A stretch of 43,029 nt of DNA from Lacticaseibacillus songhuajiangensis (GTDB lineage: Bacteria > Bacillota > Bacilli > Lactobacillales > Lactobacillaceae): NCBI RefSeq assembly GCF_003946025.1, contig NZ_RHNR01000017.1, forward strand, positions 1 through 43,029, written 5' to 3'. The stretch's first letter is position 1. The number at the start of each line of letters is the position of its first letter. This document shows, one piece after another, positions 26,127 to 35,336 of this stretch. The notes beneath the pieces were generated by a model. The model did not search any database. It worked only from the letters and a program-made list of their open reading frames with translations, and was not told the DNA's origin. Position numbers and translations under genes: made by a program.

Positions 26127-27338
26127 TTATTTTTCTGGATACTCAAACTGCGCGTTACTTGCTTCATAAGCCGGCATTCCCGCAATCGCACGGTATAATG
26201 CCCGCTCCACCATCAGTGGCGCATCGCTATTGGCAACGGCGTATGGCACTTTCAGCTTCTTCGCAATTTTGATGCTAGTGTTGGTCGTGATGTGGTGCAC
26301 TTCGTCCGTGATGAGCACCGCAACGCCGGCACGGCTCAGCTTATGCTTCAGCTGCCCACCCTTTTGCGAATCGGTGGCGATAACCTCACCGCCGTTGTGG
26401 GCGGCAACCACCGCCCCCAATCCGGTCGCAGATGCCACGTTGCCGATGAGCAGAACGGATTTACCGTCCAGGTCAAAATCAAGTTGCGGATCGTAAGTCT
26501 TGGCTGTCACCACATCAGCAGCGTGATCATCCGCCTCTGCGGCCGCCTTCTCTTGCTTCTTCTTCGGCTTAGCCAAGTGCTTCTGCAGCGGCTTGAGCCC
26601 CTTCTTGTCCTTGTACACCCAGGTGACGGTGGCGAGCTGCGGGCCGTCCGTCCGGTACCAGCTGAGGTCCACGAGGTCCCCATCCCTCAGGCCAAGGCGG
26701 GCGGCATCTGTAGGTTTAATCAGGAAAGTGAATGGCAAGCCTTCGTCAGTGCGCATCAGCACGTCACCGTGCAGGTCCTTTTCAGCCTTAAAGTTATAAT
26801 CAGCTGGCAAACTGTCATCACGTTTGACCATGGCAAAGCGAATCTGCTCAATGCGCGGTGCCGCGGTGCTGCGATTACGGTCGATGATCGTGACTTCGTC
26901 CTCAGTGCCGGCAAGATCTTCACGCACGCGCACGGTGTCGCCATCCGCCAAATCAAGCTCCCGCACGGCCGCTTCAGTGAAGAAGTGGTTACCGGCAATT
27001 GCCCCGATGAGCTTCCGTTCTACCTTGAATTCATCGCTAGCGGGCGCAATCGCGCCCACATTTTGCGTGCTGGCGGCAACTGACGAGTTCACATCGTCGG
27101 TGAACTGCTTATCCACGGCCGGTGCGGGCGTTGGCGCTGTCTGCCGCGGTACCAGCGGTTTGGCATCACTGTACTCCAGGTCGTCATCAGTATCCGCCGC
27201 CAAGCCGCCTTCATCCAAAGCTAGTGCGGCGTAGTGGCTCGTCAGCTCAATTGCCTTGACGATGCTGGCAAAATTCTGCTTGTCGGCGTCCGCGAGCAGT
27301 TGCGTCACGTCACGCCGGTACTTATCGATTAACTGCAT
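26127..27338 (-). CDS. DUF2325 domain-containing protein
   Basis: 403 aa. The last 100 residues are a DUF2325 domain (SVLLIGNVASATGLG ... GGEVIATDSQKGGQL ... VHHITTNTS), a Rossmann-like unit of unknown function. Before it lie a helical N-terminal region (1-45), a low-complexity acidic/proline linker, and two small beta-rich modules (HFFTEAAVRELDLADGD and LKPTDAARLGLRDGD patterns) resembling the cradle-loop N domains of AAA or molybdopterin proteins, then a lysine/alanine-rich linker. AAAGGGG precedes the ATG. It sits downstream of dnaJ behind a probable terminator. Function unknown; a nucleic-acid or ligand sensor is possible. Confidence 0.8.
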   Translation of the reverse strand: MQLIDKYRRDVTQLLADADKQNFASIVKAIELTSHYAALALDEGGLAADTDDDLEYSDAKPLVPRQTAPTPAPAVDKQFTDDVNSSVAASTQNVGAIAPASDEFKVERKLIGAIAGNHFFTEAAVRELDLADGDTVRVREDLAGTEDEVTIIDRNRSTAAPRIEQIRFAMVKRDDSLPADYNFKAEKDLHGDVLMRTDEGLPFTFLIKPTDAARLGLRDGDLVDLSWYRTDGPQLATVTWVYKDKKGLKPLQKHLAKPKKKQEKAAAEADDHAADVVTAKTYDPQLDFDLDGKSVLLIGNVASATGLGAVVAAHNGGEVIATDSQKGGQLKHKLSRAGVAVLITDEVHHITTNTSIKIAKKLKVPYAVANSDAPLMVERALYRAIAGMPAYEASNAQFEYPEK

Positions 27339-27365
27339 CTGCGTTCCCCTTTCTCATCCTTACAC

Positions 27366-27407
27366 AAAAACAGCATCCCCGCGGCCCCGTAGCGCCACTG
27401 AGATGCC
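27366..27407 (-). terminator. probable terminator of dnaJ
   Basis: On the - strand GGCATC/GATGC(T) encloses GTGGC/GCCGC, followed by T5. The stem is imperfect. Confidence 0.55.
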
Positions 27408-27419
27408 ATTTTGCCATTA

Positions 27420-28565
27420 CTACTTCTTATTGAACGCGTCGCGCACCTTGTCGAACAAGGTACTTTCGTGTGGCTTAACCGACTGCCCGCTAGCAGCGGC
27501 GAATTCCATCAGCGCATCCTTTTGTTTCTGGTTGAGGTGCTTTGGCGTGTGAATCCGGACGGTGACAATCTGGTCACCGGTGCCCGTACTCTGGAGGCGT
27601 GGTGCCCCCTTGCCGCGCAGGCGCATCTTCGTGCCACTTTGCGTTCCGGCAGGAATCTTCAGTTGCACTGCACCATGAACGGTGTCAGCCTTCACTTCGT
27701 CCCCAAGGGCCGCCTGGGCGAAGGAAACGTCCAGATCCATCAAGATGTCGGCACCGTCACGGACATACTTGTTACTTGGTGCCACGCGGAAAACCACGTA
27801 GAGGTCACCGAACGGTGCACCGTTCTTCCCGGCCTCACCAGCGTTGTCCAGACGCATCTGCTGACCGTCGTCAACACCGGCAGGAACCGTCACTTCGATG
27901 GTGTGGCGTTCGTTTTCAACACCGCTACCGTGACAGTTCGTGCACTTGTTCTTGATTTCCTTACCGGTCCCGTTGCAGACGTCACAGGTCGCACGTGTCT
28001 GCATCACACCAAGTGGCGTGTTGCGCTGGATGGTCACGAAGCCGCGACCATGACACTTGCTGCAAGTAACGGGCTGTTCACCGTTAGCTGCCCCACTACC
28101 AGAACAGACGTGACAACGCCCTTGCCGGTTGTAGGCAATCTCGGTCGTCTTCCCGAAGACGGCTTCTTCAAAAGTCAGGTCTAAACGGTACTGCAAATCG
28201 GCGCCTGCGCGCGGCTGGGTGCGGGTTGCTCCCTGCTGGCCGCCGCCGAAGAAACTGCTGAAGATATCGTCGAAACCGCCGCCGAAACCCCCAAAGTCGC
28301 CGCCGGCACCACCAGCACCGCCGAAACCGCCGCCACCCATTGGGCCGTCAGCGCTCCCGTACTGGTCGTAGTTAGCCTTCTTCTGATCATCGGAGAGTAC
28401 TTGGTAGGCTTCGTTAACTTCCTTGAACTTCTCTTCAGCACCGGGCTCGTGGTTCAGGTCCGGGTGATACTTCTTGGACATTTTGCGAAATGCCTTTTTG
28501 ATTTCATCTGCACTCGCATCCCGAGAGACCCCGAGAATTGCGTAGTAGTCTTTATTTTCCGCCAT
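27420..28565 (-). CDS. dnaJ: chaperone protein DnaJ (Hsp40)
   Basis: 381 aa from the ATG at 28565 (GAGGAGG upstream; a TTG one codon earlier is ignored). J domain with HPD at 34-36, a G/F-rich linker, four CxxCxGxG zinc repeats ([32 protein letters not shown]) and the C-terminal substrate-binding domain. It delivers clients to DnaK and stimulates its ATPase. It is separated from dnaK by a strong terminator, has its own candidate promoter and a structured leader, so it need not be controlled by CIRCE. Confidence 0.97.
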   Translation of the reverse strand: MAENKDYYAILGVSRDASADEIKKAFRKMSKKYHPDLNHEPGAEEKFKEVNEAYQVLSDDQKKANYDQYGSADGPMGGGGFGGAGGAGGDFGGFGGGFDDIFSSFFGGGQQGATRTQPRAGADLQYRLDLTFEEAVFGKTTEIAYNRQGRCHVCSGSGAANGEQPVTCSKCHGRGFVTIQRNTPLGVMQTRATCDVCNGTGKEIKNKCTNCHGSGVENERHTIEVTVPAGVDDGQQMRLDNAGEAGKNGAPFGDLYVVFRVAPSNKYVRDGADILMDLDVSFAQAALGDEVKADTVHGAVQLKIPAGTQSGTKMRLRGKGAPRLQSTGTGDQIVTVRIHTPKHLNQKQKDALMEFAAASGQSVKPHESTLFDKVRDAFNKK

Positions 28566-28582
28566 CAAATGGCCTCCTCTAT

Positions 28583-28718
28583 TGAGGGCTGTGTCAAAAG
28601 GCGTTTAGACCCGTGTACGACCAGGGGCCTTACAGTGTTCGTCTCACTACGCGCTAAAGCGCGAGGTCGACTGGCTGCCTTTTGGAGCGCGACCAGAAAC
28701 TGCGTCTACGCACCCACA
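28583..28718 (-). ncRNA. structured leader element, copy A (upstream of dnaJ)
   Basis: Candidate cis-acting RNA. On the - strand TGTGGG opens an outer helix closed by CCCTCA; inside, the box GTCGCGCTCCAAAAGGC (plus 28677-28693) pairs through AAAAGGC with GCCTTTT (plus 28596-28602). Variable hairpins fill the centre. The 3' side reads CACAGCCC and runs straight into the dnaJ ribosome site. A second copy with 16/17 identity in the box lies before rbfA. Not matched to a known family here. Confidence 0.6.
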
Positions 28719-28784
28719 TTCCTCCATCTAGACTCTAGGGCGCAATCTTGTCGCCACTACAGTTTGCTTTAAGCTGTCTTCACA

Positions 28785-28813
28785 ATTTTACCCGCAACTA
28801 GCGCAAGGGGCAA
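28785..28813 (-). promoter_or_regulatory. possible promoter of dnaJ
   Basis: TTGCCC (plus 28808-28813), 17-nt spacer, TAAAAT (plus 28785-28790), between the dnaK terminator and the structured leader. Confidence 0.5.
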
Positions 28814-28854
28814 CTGCTTCCGCGGCAAAAGTCGGTAATTTCGCCTTTTCAAAC

Positions 28855-28886
28855 AAAAAGCCAAAGCTCGCAGCGCGAACCTTGGC
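28855..28886 (-). terminator. terminator of the hrcA-grpE-dnaK operon
   Basis: GCCAAGGTTCGC/GCGAGCTTTGGC, a 12-bp stem with two wobble pairs and a GCT loop, followed by T5; 15 nt beyond the dnaK stop. Confidence 0.85.
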
Positions 28887-28900
28887 CATTGCTTTTGCGC

Positions 28901-30763
28901 TTACTTCTTGTCGTTAACGTCCTTGTACTGGCCGTTAATCGTGTCGTCGTCGCCCTTATCGCCAGAGTTGGACTGATCAGCATTGCCACCAGCGGCGTTA
29001 GCGTCGCCGCCCTTAGCAGCCTGGTCCTTCTGTGCCTGTTCGTAAAGCTTGACGGTCAGGTCCTGGACAATCTTGGACAAAGCGTCGCGCTTAGTCTTCA
29101 TGGCTTCGAGGTCGTTATCCTGTTGAGCCTTCTTCAGCTCTTCTTCAGCGTCCTTAGCCTTCTTGATTTCGTCTTCGGAAACCTTACCTTCAAGATCCTT
29201 CAGGGTTTTGTCAGTCTGGAAAATCAGCTGGTCAACATCATTGCGCAGGTCAACTTCTTCCTTACGCTTGGTGTCGGCTTCTTCGTTTTCCTTAGCTTCC
29301 TTGACCATGCGGTCGATTTCGTCATCGGAAAGACCTGATGAACTCTTGATGGTAATGTCCTGAGACTTACCAGTCCCCATGTCCTTAGCGGAAACCTGAA
29401 CGATCCCGTTCTTATCGATGTCGAACTTAACTTCAATCTGAGGAATCCCCCGTGGTGCAGCTGGGATGTCGGTCAGCTGGAAGCGGCCCAGGGTCTTGTT
29501 GTCGGCGGCCATTGGCCGTTCACCTTGGAGCACGTGAATATCCACAGCAGGCTGGTTATCAGCAGCCGTACTGAAGACCTGTGACTTGCTCGTTGGGATG
29601 GTCGTGTTGCGATCGATGAGCTTGGTGAAGACACCACCCATGGTTTCAATACCAAGGGAAAGTGGCGTCACATCAAGGAGCACAACGTCCTTAACATCAC
29701 CAGTAATCACACCACCCTGGACAGCGGCACCAAGGGCAACAGCTTCGTCAGGGTTGATGGAGTGGTCTGGATCCTTGCCAGTCCAGCTCTTAACAGCTTC
29801 CTGAACGGCAGGAATACGGGTTGAACCACCGTTGAGGATGACCCGGTCAACTTCACCAGTGGAGAGGCCGGCGTCCTTCAGGGCGTTCTCAACAGGAATC
29901 TTGGTCCGCTGCACGAGGTCGTGGGTCAATTCATCGAACTTGGCACGAGTCAAAGTCTGTTCCAAGTGGAGTGGGCCATTAGCACCAGCCGAGATGAATG
30001 GCAGGGAAATCTGGGTCGAGCTGACACCGGAGAGGTCCTTCTTGGCCTTTTCAGCAGCATCCTTCAGACGCTGGAGTGCCATCTTGTCCTTAGAAAGGTC
30101 AACGCCATTAGCTTCCTTAAAGCCAGCAACGAGCCAGTCCATGATCTTCTCATCGAAGTCATCCCCACCAAGATGAGTGTCACCGTTGGTAGACAGAACT
30201 TCGAAGACACCGTCACCGAGCTGGAGGATGGAAACATCAAAGGTCCCACCACCAAGGTCGTAAACCAGAATCTTTTCGTCCTTGTCGGTCTTGTCCAGGC
30301 CGTATGCCAAGGCAGAAGCGGTTGGTTCGTTCACAATCCGCTTAACATCAAGACCGGCGATCTTACCAGCATCCTTAGTTGCCTGACGCTGGCTGTCGTT
30401 GAAGTAAGCTGGTACGGTGATAACCGCTTCACTAACGGATTCACCAAGGTAGTCTTCAGAGAATTTCTTGATGTACTGGAGAATCATCGCGGAAATTTCC
30501 TGAGGGGTGTACTTCTTGTCGCCAACCTGAACGTTGTAGCCGGCTTCACCCATGTGGCGCTTGATGGAAATGATGGTGTCAGGGTTAGTGATGGCCTGAC
30601 GCTTAGCAACTTCCCCAACCTGGATTTCGCCATCCTTGAACGCAACAACGGAAGGTGTGGTGCGGTTACCTTCTGGGTTGGTAATAATCTTTGGTTCGCC
30701 GCCTTCAAGAACTGCGACAGCACTGTTAGTGGTACCTAGGTCAATACCGATAACTTTTGACAT
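28901..30763 (-). CDS. dnaK: chaperone protein DnaK (Hsp70)
   Basis: 620 aa. The N-terminus [17 protein letters not shown] is the Hsp70 phosphate loop; [14 protein letters not shown] and the substrate-binding domain follow, with a C-terminal lid and a G/N/D-rich tail. ATP-dependent folding chaperone working with DnaJ and GrpE. GAGGT precedes the ATG. It follows grpE by 36 nt and is last in the CIRCE-controlled operon. Confidence 0.98.
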   Translation of the reverse strand: MSKVIGIDLGTTNSAVAVLEGGEPKIITNPEGNRTTPSVVAFKDGEIQVGEVAKRQAITNPDTIISIKRHMGEAGYNVQVGDKKYTPQEISAMILQYIKKFSEDYLGESVSEAVITVPAYFNDSQRQATKDAGKIAGLDVKRIVNEPTASALAYGLDKTDKDEKILVYDLGGGTFDVSILQLGDGVFEVLSTNGDTHLGGDDFDEKIMDWLVAGFKEANGVDLSKDKMALQRLKDAAEKAKKDLSGVSSTQISLPFISAGANGPLHLEQTLTRAKFDELTHDLVQRTKIPVENALKDAGLSTGEVDRVILNGGSTRIPAVQEAVKSWTGKDPDHSINPDEAVALGAAVQGGVITGDVKDVVLLDVTPLSLGIETMGGVFTKLIDRNTTIPTSKSQVFSTAADNQPAVDIHVLQGERPMAADNKTLGRFQLTDIPAAPRGIPQIEVKFDIDKNGIVQVSAKDMGTGKSQDITIKSSSGLSDDEIDRMVKEAKENEEADTKRKEEVDLRNDVDQLIFQTDKTLKDLEGKVSEDEIKKAKDAEEELKKAQQDNDLEAMKTKRDALSKIVQDLTVKLYEQAQKDQAAKGGDANAAGGNADQSNSGDKGDDDTINGQYKDVNDKK

Positions 30764-30799
30764 GTGTCATACCTCGTTTCAAAATTTTAATTGACTAAT

Positions 30800-31351
30800 T
30801 TAGTTAGCAACGACAACCATTGCGGGACGCAGAACGCGTTCGTGCAACTTGTATCCACGCTGGAGCACCGTTACGACGGTGTCCTTCTCGTGCTCGGCAT
30901 CTGCCGGCACGGTCTGGACTGCCTGATGAACGCTCGGGTCAAACGGGACACCGAAACTCTTAATCTCGGTGACGTTCGCATCCTTGAGGGCGGTTTGCAG
31001 ATGATCATAGACCATCTCGACACCCTTCTTCAGCTGCTGGGCGCTTTCGCCCTCAACTTCAGTCTGGAGTGCTCGTTCCAGGTTGTCAAGAACGGGGAGA
31101 ATCTCCGTGATAACCTTCTGGCCGTCAAAATGTAGCAACTGGGCCCGTTCCTTCTTGAACCGCGCGTTCATGTTCTGAATTTCCGCGGCACTACGCAGGT
31201 ACTTGTCTTCAAACTCGTCGCGCTCTGCTTGGAGTTTAGCGACATCGGCCCCGGCCGCCTTGGACAATGCTTCAAGATCGGCTGCGGAATGCTTTTCAAC
31301 TTCTGCTTTCACATCTACAGTTTCTTGAGCCTTGTCATCTTGCTTGCTCAT
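30800..31351 (-). CDS. grpE: nucleotide exchange factor GrpE
   Basis: 183 aa. An acidic, disordered N-terminus (about 1-35), a long coiled-coil (RDEFEDKYLRSAAEIQNM) and the C-terminal beta-wing ending RVLRPAMVVVAN. It releases ADP from DnaK and can act as a thermosensor. GAAGGGAG precedes the ATG; 36 nt downstream of hrcA. Confidence 0.97.
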   Translation of the reverse strand: MSKQDDKAQETVDVKAEVEKHSAADLEALSKAAGADVAKLQAERDEFEDKYLRSAAEIQNMNARFKKERAQLLHFDGQKVITEILPVLDNLERALQTEVEGESAQQLKKGVEMVYDHLQTALKDANVTEIKSFGVPFDPSVHQAVQTVPADAEHEKDTVVTVLQRGYKLHERVLRPAMVVVAN

Positions 31352-31387
31352 GTTCTGGCTCCCTTCACCATTGATTGGCTAAGCCCC

Positions 31388-32425
31388 TCAATGCAAATCG
31401 TTATAGTAATTGGTTAGCCGTTTTGCCATCTCGCCGCGGAAGGCGTCGAGCAGCCCAATCATCTTGGAATACGGCATTGATGTTGGCCCGAGGATGGCAA
31501 TCATCCCCTGCCCGTGGTCACCGACATTGTAGCGCGCTGTAATCACACTGAGATTCTGGAGTGATTCGTCCGATAATTCTGATCCTAAGCGAACCGAGAT
31601 GGGACTATTCGCACCGCCACTCAGCAGTTTGTTCAGCGAATCGCGCTGATCCACAATGTGCAGGACTTTCTTCAGCTCGTTCATATTGTCCGGGCCGAAG
31701 TAATCCATCAAGTTCAAACGGCCGCCAACGTAAAAGCGCTCGGTCACGGCCTGCTTGAGCACATCGCCGAAGACATCGAGGAAACCATCCGGAGTAGACA
31801 GGTGGCGCATCAGCATGGCTGGCACGTCCGTCTGCAACTTCTTGGCAACGTCCGTCAGTGGCAAACCCACTAACTGGTCGTTGATAATCCGAATCGCTTC
31901 TTCAATCTCATCGGTTTTGAGTCCTTCCGGAATAGTGAACACCTGGTTCTGCACACTACCGTCACTGGAGACGATAATTGCCATCACCTGACGCCCGCCA
32001 AGCGGTACTAGCCGAAAACCCTCCAGCGTTAACGCTGAAACTTCTGGACCGAGTGTAATCGCCGTGTAAGACGTCAGCTGCGACAGAATCTTGGCTGACT
32101 GCTCGACGATGTCATCAATGCGGCTGTAGTTACCACCGAAGGACTGCTCAATGGTTTGAATTGCTGACGGCGATACGGTTGCCGGCGTCAGCATGTTGTC
32201 GAGGTAATACCGGTACCCCGCTGCACTAGGCACGCGTCCGGAACTGCTATGCGTCTTCGTAATCAGGCCCTGATCTTCCAGAGCCGCCATGTCGTTACGA
32301 ATCGTTGCAGAACTGACGTGCATCGGTAACTCAGATAGAAGCGTCTTGCTGCCAACTGGCTGCCCGGTTTCGGTATACAACTTGATAATCTCGTTGAGCA
32401 CGAGTAGCTCACGTTTCGTTAGCAT
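31388..32425 (-). CDS. hrcA: heat-inducible transcription repressor HrcA
   Basis: 345 aa from the ATG at 32425, which has a near-perfect AAGGAGGTGG site. The N-terminal winged helix ([16 protein letters not shown] ... [13 protein letters not shown]) binds CIRCE; the C-terminal part is the GAF-like dimer domain. It represses its own operon and is released when GroEL becomes limiting in heat shock. The frame is open nine codons further upstream, but those bases are the ribosome site and the CIRCE edge. Confidence 0.97.
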   Translation of the reverse strand: MLTKRELLVLNEIIKLYTETGQPVGSKTLLSELPMHVSSATIRNDMAALEDQGLITKTHSSSGRVPSAAGYRYYLDNMLTPATVSPSAIQTIEQSFGGNYSRIDDIVEQSAKILSQLTSYTAITLGPEVSALTLEGFRLVPLGGRQVMAIIVSSDGSVQNQVFTIPEGLKTDEIEEAIRIINDQLVGLPLTDVAKKLQTDVPAMLMRHLSTPDGFLDVFGDVLKQAVTERFYVGGRLNLMDYFGPDNMNELKKVLHIVDQRDSLNKLLSGGANSPISVRLGSELSDESLQNLSVITARYNVGDHGQGMIAILGPTSMPYSKMIGLLDAFRGEMAKRLTNYYNDLH

Positions 32426-32441
32426 GGCTTCCACCTCCTTT

Positions 32442-32468
32442 TTAGCACTCATATTTCATAAGTGCTAA
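32442..32468 (-). promoter_or_regulatory. CIRCE operator of hrcA-grpE-dnaK
   Basis: TTAGCACTT-N9-GAGTGCTAA on the - strand, one mismatch from the CIRCE consensus, between the promoter and the hrcA ribosome site. Confidence 0.95.
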
Positions 32469-32476
32469 CGCTCATT

Positions 32477-32505
32477 ATAATAGCACGCACAATTAGCAAT
32501 GTAAA
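32477..32505 (-). promoter_or_regulatory. promoter of the hrcA operon
   Basis: TTTACA (plus 32500-32505), 17-nt spacer, TATTAT (plus 32477-32482), immediately upstream of CIRCE, the classical sigma-A arrangement. Confidence 0.75.
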
Positions 32506-32597
32506 CACCTCTCTGCCAACGATTATCAATATGTTTGTAAAATCGGTCTCTGGTCCTAGAAACCGGCCGAGGTGGGCATCTGCATTTTTCAGCAAAT

Positions 32598-32635
32598 CAA
32601 AAATAAGCCGACGCCTACCACCGCTGGTAGGCGTC
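32598..32635 (-). terminator. terminator of truB-ribF
   Basis: GACGCCTACCA/TGGTAGGCGTC, an 11-bp perfect stem with a 4-nt loop, then GGCTTATTTTTG on the - strand. Confidence 0.88.
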
Positions 32636-32652
32636 GACTCATTTCCAATAAT

Positions 32653-33594
32653 CTAGTGTTTAGCCAGGTAATCACGGCTGTTTTGTTCATCCTGGTGCAA
32701 CTGTTCGATAAGTGCATCCATGCCGGTGAATTTTACTTCACCGCGCAGATAGTGCAGCCAGTCAACCTGAACATGCTGACCGTACAAATCACCACTGAAA
32801 TCAAACAGGTTGATTTCCACGGTGACGTCCCGGTCATCACCAAAGGTCACGTTACGACCAACCGAGGCCATGCCCCCACAGATCTTACCGGCAACATGCA
32901 TCCGCACGACGTAAATCCCGATGCCCGGCGTCAAGACTTCGGGGTCGGCCGCGATGTTCGCGGTGGGAAAGCCCATGGTGCGGCCGCGCGCCTCACCGTG
33001 CACCACCGTGCCGCTGGTTTGGTAAGTGTACCCCAGCAGTTCGTTGGCTAAATCAACATCGGCATCCGCGAGCGCTTGGCGCGTGCGGGTCGAACTAATT
33101 TTGCTCATCTGATCTGTGCGCTCCTTTACTTCAATCACCGCAAAGCGGCCCCGTGCGTAGCTAGGCAGCAGCGCCATGTTCGCAATGTCTTTCTTACCGT
33201 ACGTATAGTCAAAACCTGCGACCACGACTGCTGCCCTTAAGCCGCATAGGTAATCATCAACGAATGCTTGCGGCGACAAGTGGGCAAACTCAGGCGTGAA
33301 GTGCACCCGGTAGTACAAGTCGACCCCATTCGCCCGCATCAGGTCTTCCTTGCGCGTGCGCGGCGATAGGTACTTAAAGCTAGCTTCATCAACACCGCCG
33401 TAAACAATGGCGGGGTGTTTGTCAAAAGTCATCAGCGCCAGCGGCAAGTGCCGCCGGTCCGCCTCAGCGCGACCGGCCGCAATCACTGCCTGGTGGCCCC
33501 GGTGCACCCCATCGAAGAAGCCCAGGACGAGCACCACCTGCTGTTCAGGAAACTGGGCGGCCGTTAGTGGCGGCAGCACATCAATTGTTTGCAC
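32653..33594 (-). CDS. ribF: bifunctional riboflavin kinase / FAD synthetase
   Basis: 313 aa from GTG at 33594, placed 8 nt after GGGGG and overlapping the truB end by 14 nt; this gives the family's usual start (VQTIDVLPPL) and length. The N-terminal nucleotidyl-transferase domain shows LGFFDGVHRGH; the C-terminal flavokinase domain shows GRTMGFPTANI. It makes FMN from riboflavin, then FAD. Gene order truB-ribF is standard in Firmicutes. Confidence 0.95.
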   Translation of the reverse strand: MQTIDVLPPLTAAQFPEQQVVLVLGFFDGVHRGHQAVIAAGRAEADRRHLPLALMTFDKHPAIVYGGVDEASFKYLSPRTRKEDLMRANGVDLYYRVHFTPEFAHLSPQAFVDDYLCGLRAAVVVAGFDYTYGKKDIANMALLPSYARGRFAVIEVKERTDQMSKISSTRTRQALADADVDLANELLGYTYQTSGTVVHGEARGRTMGFPTANIAADPEVLTPGIGIYVVRMHVAGKICGGMASVGRNVTFGDDRDVTVEINLFDFSGDLYGQHVQVDWLHYLRGEVKFTGMDALIEQLHQDEQNSRDYLAKH

Positions 33595-34507
33595 CGTGAG
33601 CACCCCCAAAATCATTGGCCAGATACATCGTCTCCGGGTGGTAGCCGCCCTCATCCGTGCGCGCGTAGACAGCCTTCATAATGCCGGCATGGCGGACAAG
33701 CACACGTGGGGCAGTCGTGTTTAGCGCGACAAAGCCACCATTTTGCACGAGCGCCCACTGCGCCTGCGTCAATTCAACTTCTGGCAAGTCCGGATAGGCG
33801 TGCTGAATCGGGTGCAAGACTTCTTCCAGCTGACCCGCGTCCGCAAGTTCGCGCAAGCGTTCTAAGGTCGTGGATTCATCCAATGTGAAGCCGCCGCTTT
33901 CCTGACGGGTCAGCTGACTCATGCATGACGCCAGTCCCAGCTTGCGGCCCAGATCAACTGCTAGTGTCCGGATGTAGGTCCCCTTACCGACTTTAGCAAC
34001 AAACTTGAAGGTTTGCGTGCCTGCCGCGGCGTCAAACTCTGGTTCACTCACCCGGGTAAATTCTTTAATCACGGCCTGCCGCTGCGGACGTTCGACCGTT
34101 TCGCCAGCACGAGCGTAGTCGTAGAGCCGGCGCCCATTGACCTTAACTGCCGAGTACATCGGCGGAATTTGGGTAATGGTGCCGATAAAGCTGGCCATCG
34201 CATCATCAATCTGAGCGTTGCTAATCGCAGCGGTCAGCGGCGTGCGCTCGACCACATCCCCGTCCAAATCTTCAGTTGTCGTGGCAAAACCCAGGGTCAC
34301 TTCCCCTGAATAAATTTTGCCGCCGTCCTGCAAGGTGGTAATGGCTTTTGTGGCCGCACCTAGCGCGATGGGCAACATCCCATCAACGTTCGGATCGAGC
34401 GTGCCGGAATGACCAACCTTCTTCATGTGCACAATCTTGCGCACCTTGTACACCACGTCGGCTGAAGTCATGCCAACTGGCTTATACATTGCAAGGAACC
34501 CGTTCAT
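33581..34507 (-). CDS. truB: tRNA pseudouridine(55) synthase
   Basis: 308 aa from the ATG at 34507, preceded by AAAGGAG; the longer frame reads into the TerC gene. Catalytic D38 is in GHSGTLDPNVDGMLP, and a C-terminal PUA-like region follows. It forms the T-loop pseudouridine of tRNA. It begins one base after the TerC stop codon and overlaps ribF, so translation of the three is coupled. Confidence 0.96.
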   Translation of the reverse strand: MNGFLAMYKPVGMTSADVVYKVRKIVHMKKVGHSGTLDPNVDGMLPIALGAATKAITTLQDGGKIYSGEVTLGFATTTEDLDGDVVERTPLTAAISNAQIDDAMASFIGTITQIPPMYSAVKVNGRRLYDYARAGETVERPQRQAVIKEFTRVSEPEFDAAAGTQTFKFVAKVGKGTYIRTLAVDLGRKLGLASCMSQLTRQESGGFTLDESTTLERLRELADAGQLEEVLHPIQHAYPDLPEVELTQAQWALVQNGGFVALNTTAPRVLVRHAGIMKAVYARTDEGGYHPETMYLANDFGGAHGANN

Positions 34508-34508
34508 C

Positions 34509-35258
34509 TTACTTCTCCTTTCGCGCAGAGTGCTGCCGTTGCCGGTAATAATGCCACAACATCGTCGCACCGAACGCCCCGAAAACAACCACACTGAAGG
34601 CGAGGTTCGGGATTTCAATATTAATTATGGGCAGACTCAGAATTAACTTAATGGCAATGACGCCAATTAGGACGTAGGCCATGTAGAGTAATTCCGGGAT
34701 TTTGGCAATGAGGGTAATCATGACCTGCGCGACCAACCGCATGGCCAGAATGCCAATGCACCCCCCGAGCAAGACGATGACTGGGTTATTGTCAATCGCG
34801 AGCGCCGTGAGAATCGAGTCGATGGAGAACACAATGTCCAGCAACTCGATTGTGGCTACAGTCCCCCAAAACGAGCGTGGTTTGCGCTTGGGTCCGCCGT
34901 CTTCCTCTGTAGGGTCCGGATTGTGCTGCTTGTAGAAGAAATGCAGCGACATCCACAGTAAGTATGCCGCACCCACGGCCTTCACGCCCCAGAACTTCAT
35001 CAGGTAGGTACCCAGACCAATGGCGATAAAACGGAAAATGTAGGCACCCCACAAGCCGTAGACTAGTGCCTCTTTCTCCTTAACTGGGTCTTCCAAAGAT
35101 CGCGTTTGCGCCGCCAGGACCACCGCGTTATCAACGGACAGCAAACATTCCATCAGGGCCAACATCGCAATGGTCAATAAACCACTGCCGGTCATCACTG
35201 CGGCGTGCCAATCCGCAGCTTCAAAAAAAGGTTTATACAAATTAATGATGGTGTTCAT
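34509..35258 (-). CDS. TerC family integral membrane protein
   Basis: 249 aa with about seven helices. Two acidic membrane motifs typical of TerC are present: LLSVDNAVVLA in the second helix and LDIVFSIDSILTA in the middle. Firmicutes members (YkoY, MeeF) export manganese to metallate exoenzymes. A hydrophilic basic loop lies at about 115-132. Its stop codon is one base from the truB start, and its end carries truB's ribosome site. It is inserted in the usual rbfA-truB junction; no yybP-ykoY manganese riboswitch is visible in the 78-nt gap upstream. Confidence 0.9.
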   Translation of the reverse strand: MNTIINLYKPFFEAADWHAAVMTGSGLLTIAMLALMECLLSVDNAVVLAAQTRSLEDPVKEKEALVYGLWGAYIFRFIAIGLGTYLMKFWGVKAVGAAYLLWMSLHFFYKQHNPDPTEEDGGPKRKPRSFWGTVATIELLDIVFSIDSILTALAIDNNPVIVLLGGCIGILAMRLVAQVMITLIAKIPELLYMAYVLIGVIAIKLILSLPIINIEIPNLAFSVVVFGAFGATMLWHYYRQRQHSARKEK

Positions 35259-35296
35259 CGACGCAATCGCCCTTTCAATTTAACAACATATGTACG

Positions 35297-35326
35297 AAGG
35301 GGCGCCGGCTTCCGCCTGGCGCCCCT
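35297..35326 (-). terminator. GC-rich hairpin after rbfA (possible terminator)
   Basis: GGGGCGCC(A)GGC/GCCGGCGCCCC with a GGAA loop and one bulged A, between the rbfA stop and the TerC gene. No T run follows, so it may be weak or serve as an mRNA-stabilising or processing hairpin. Confidence 0.5.
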
Positions 35327-35336
35327 CCACTAACGA

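Noticed and set aside
32426..32452. HrcA start nine codons earlier.
   Set aside because: Those bases are the Shine-Dalgarno site and the CIRCE edge.
35259..35296. Possible manganese riboswitch before the TerC gene.
   Set aside because: The gap is too short and the conserved yybP-ykoY loops are absent.
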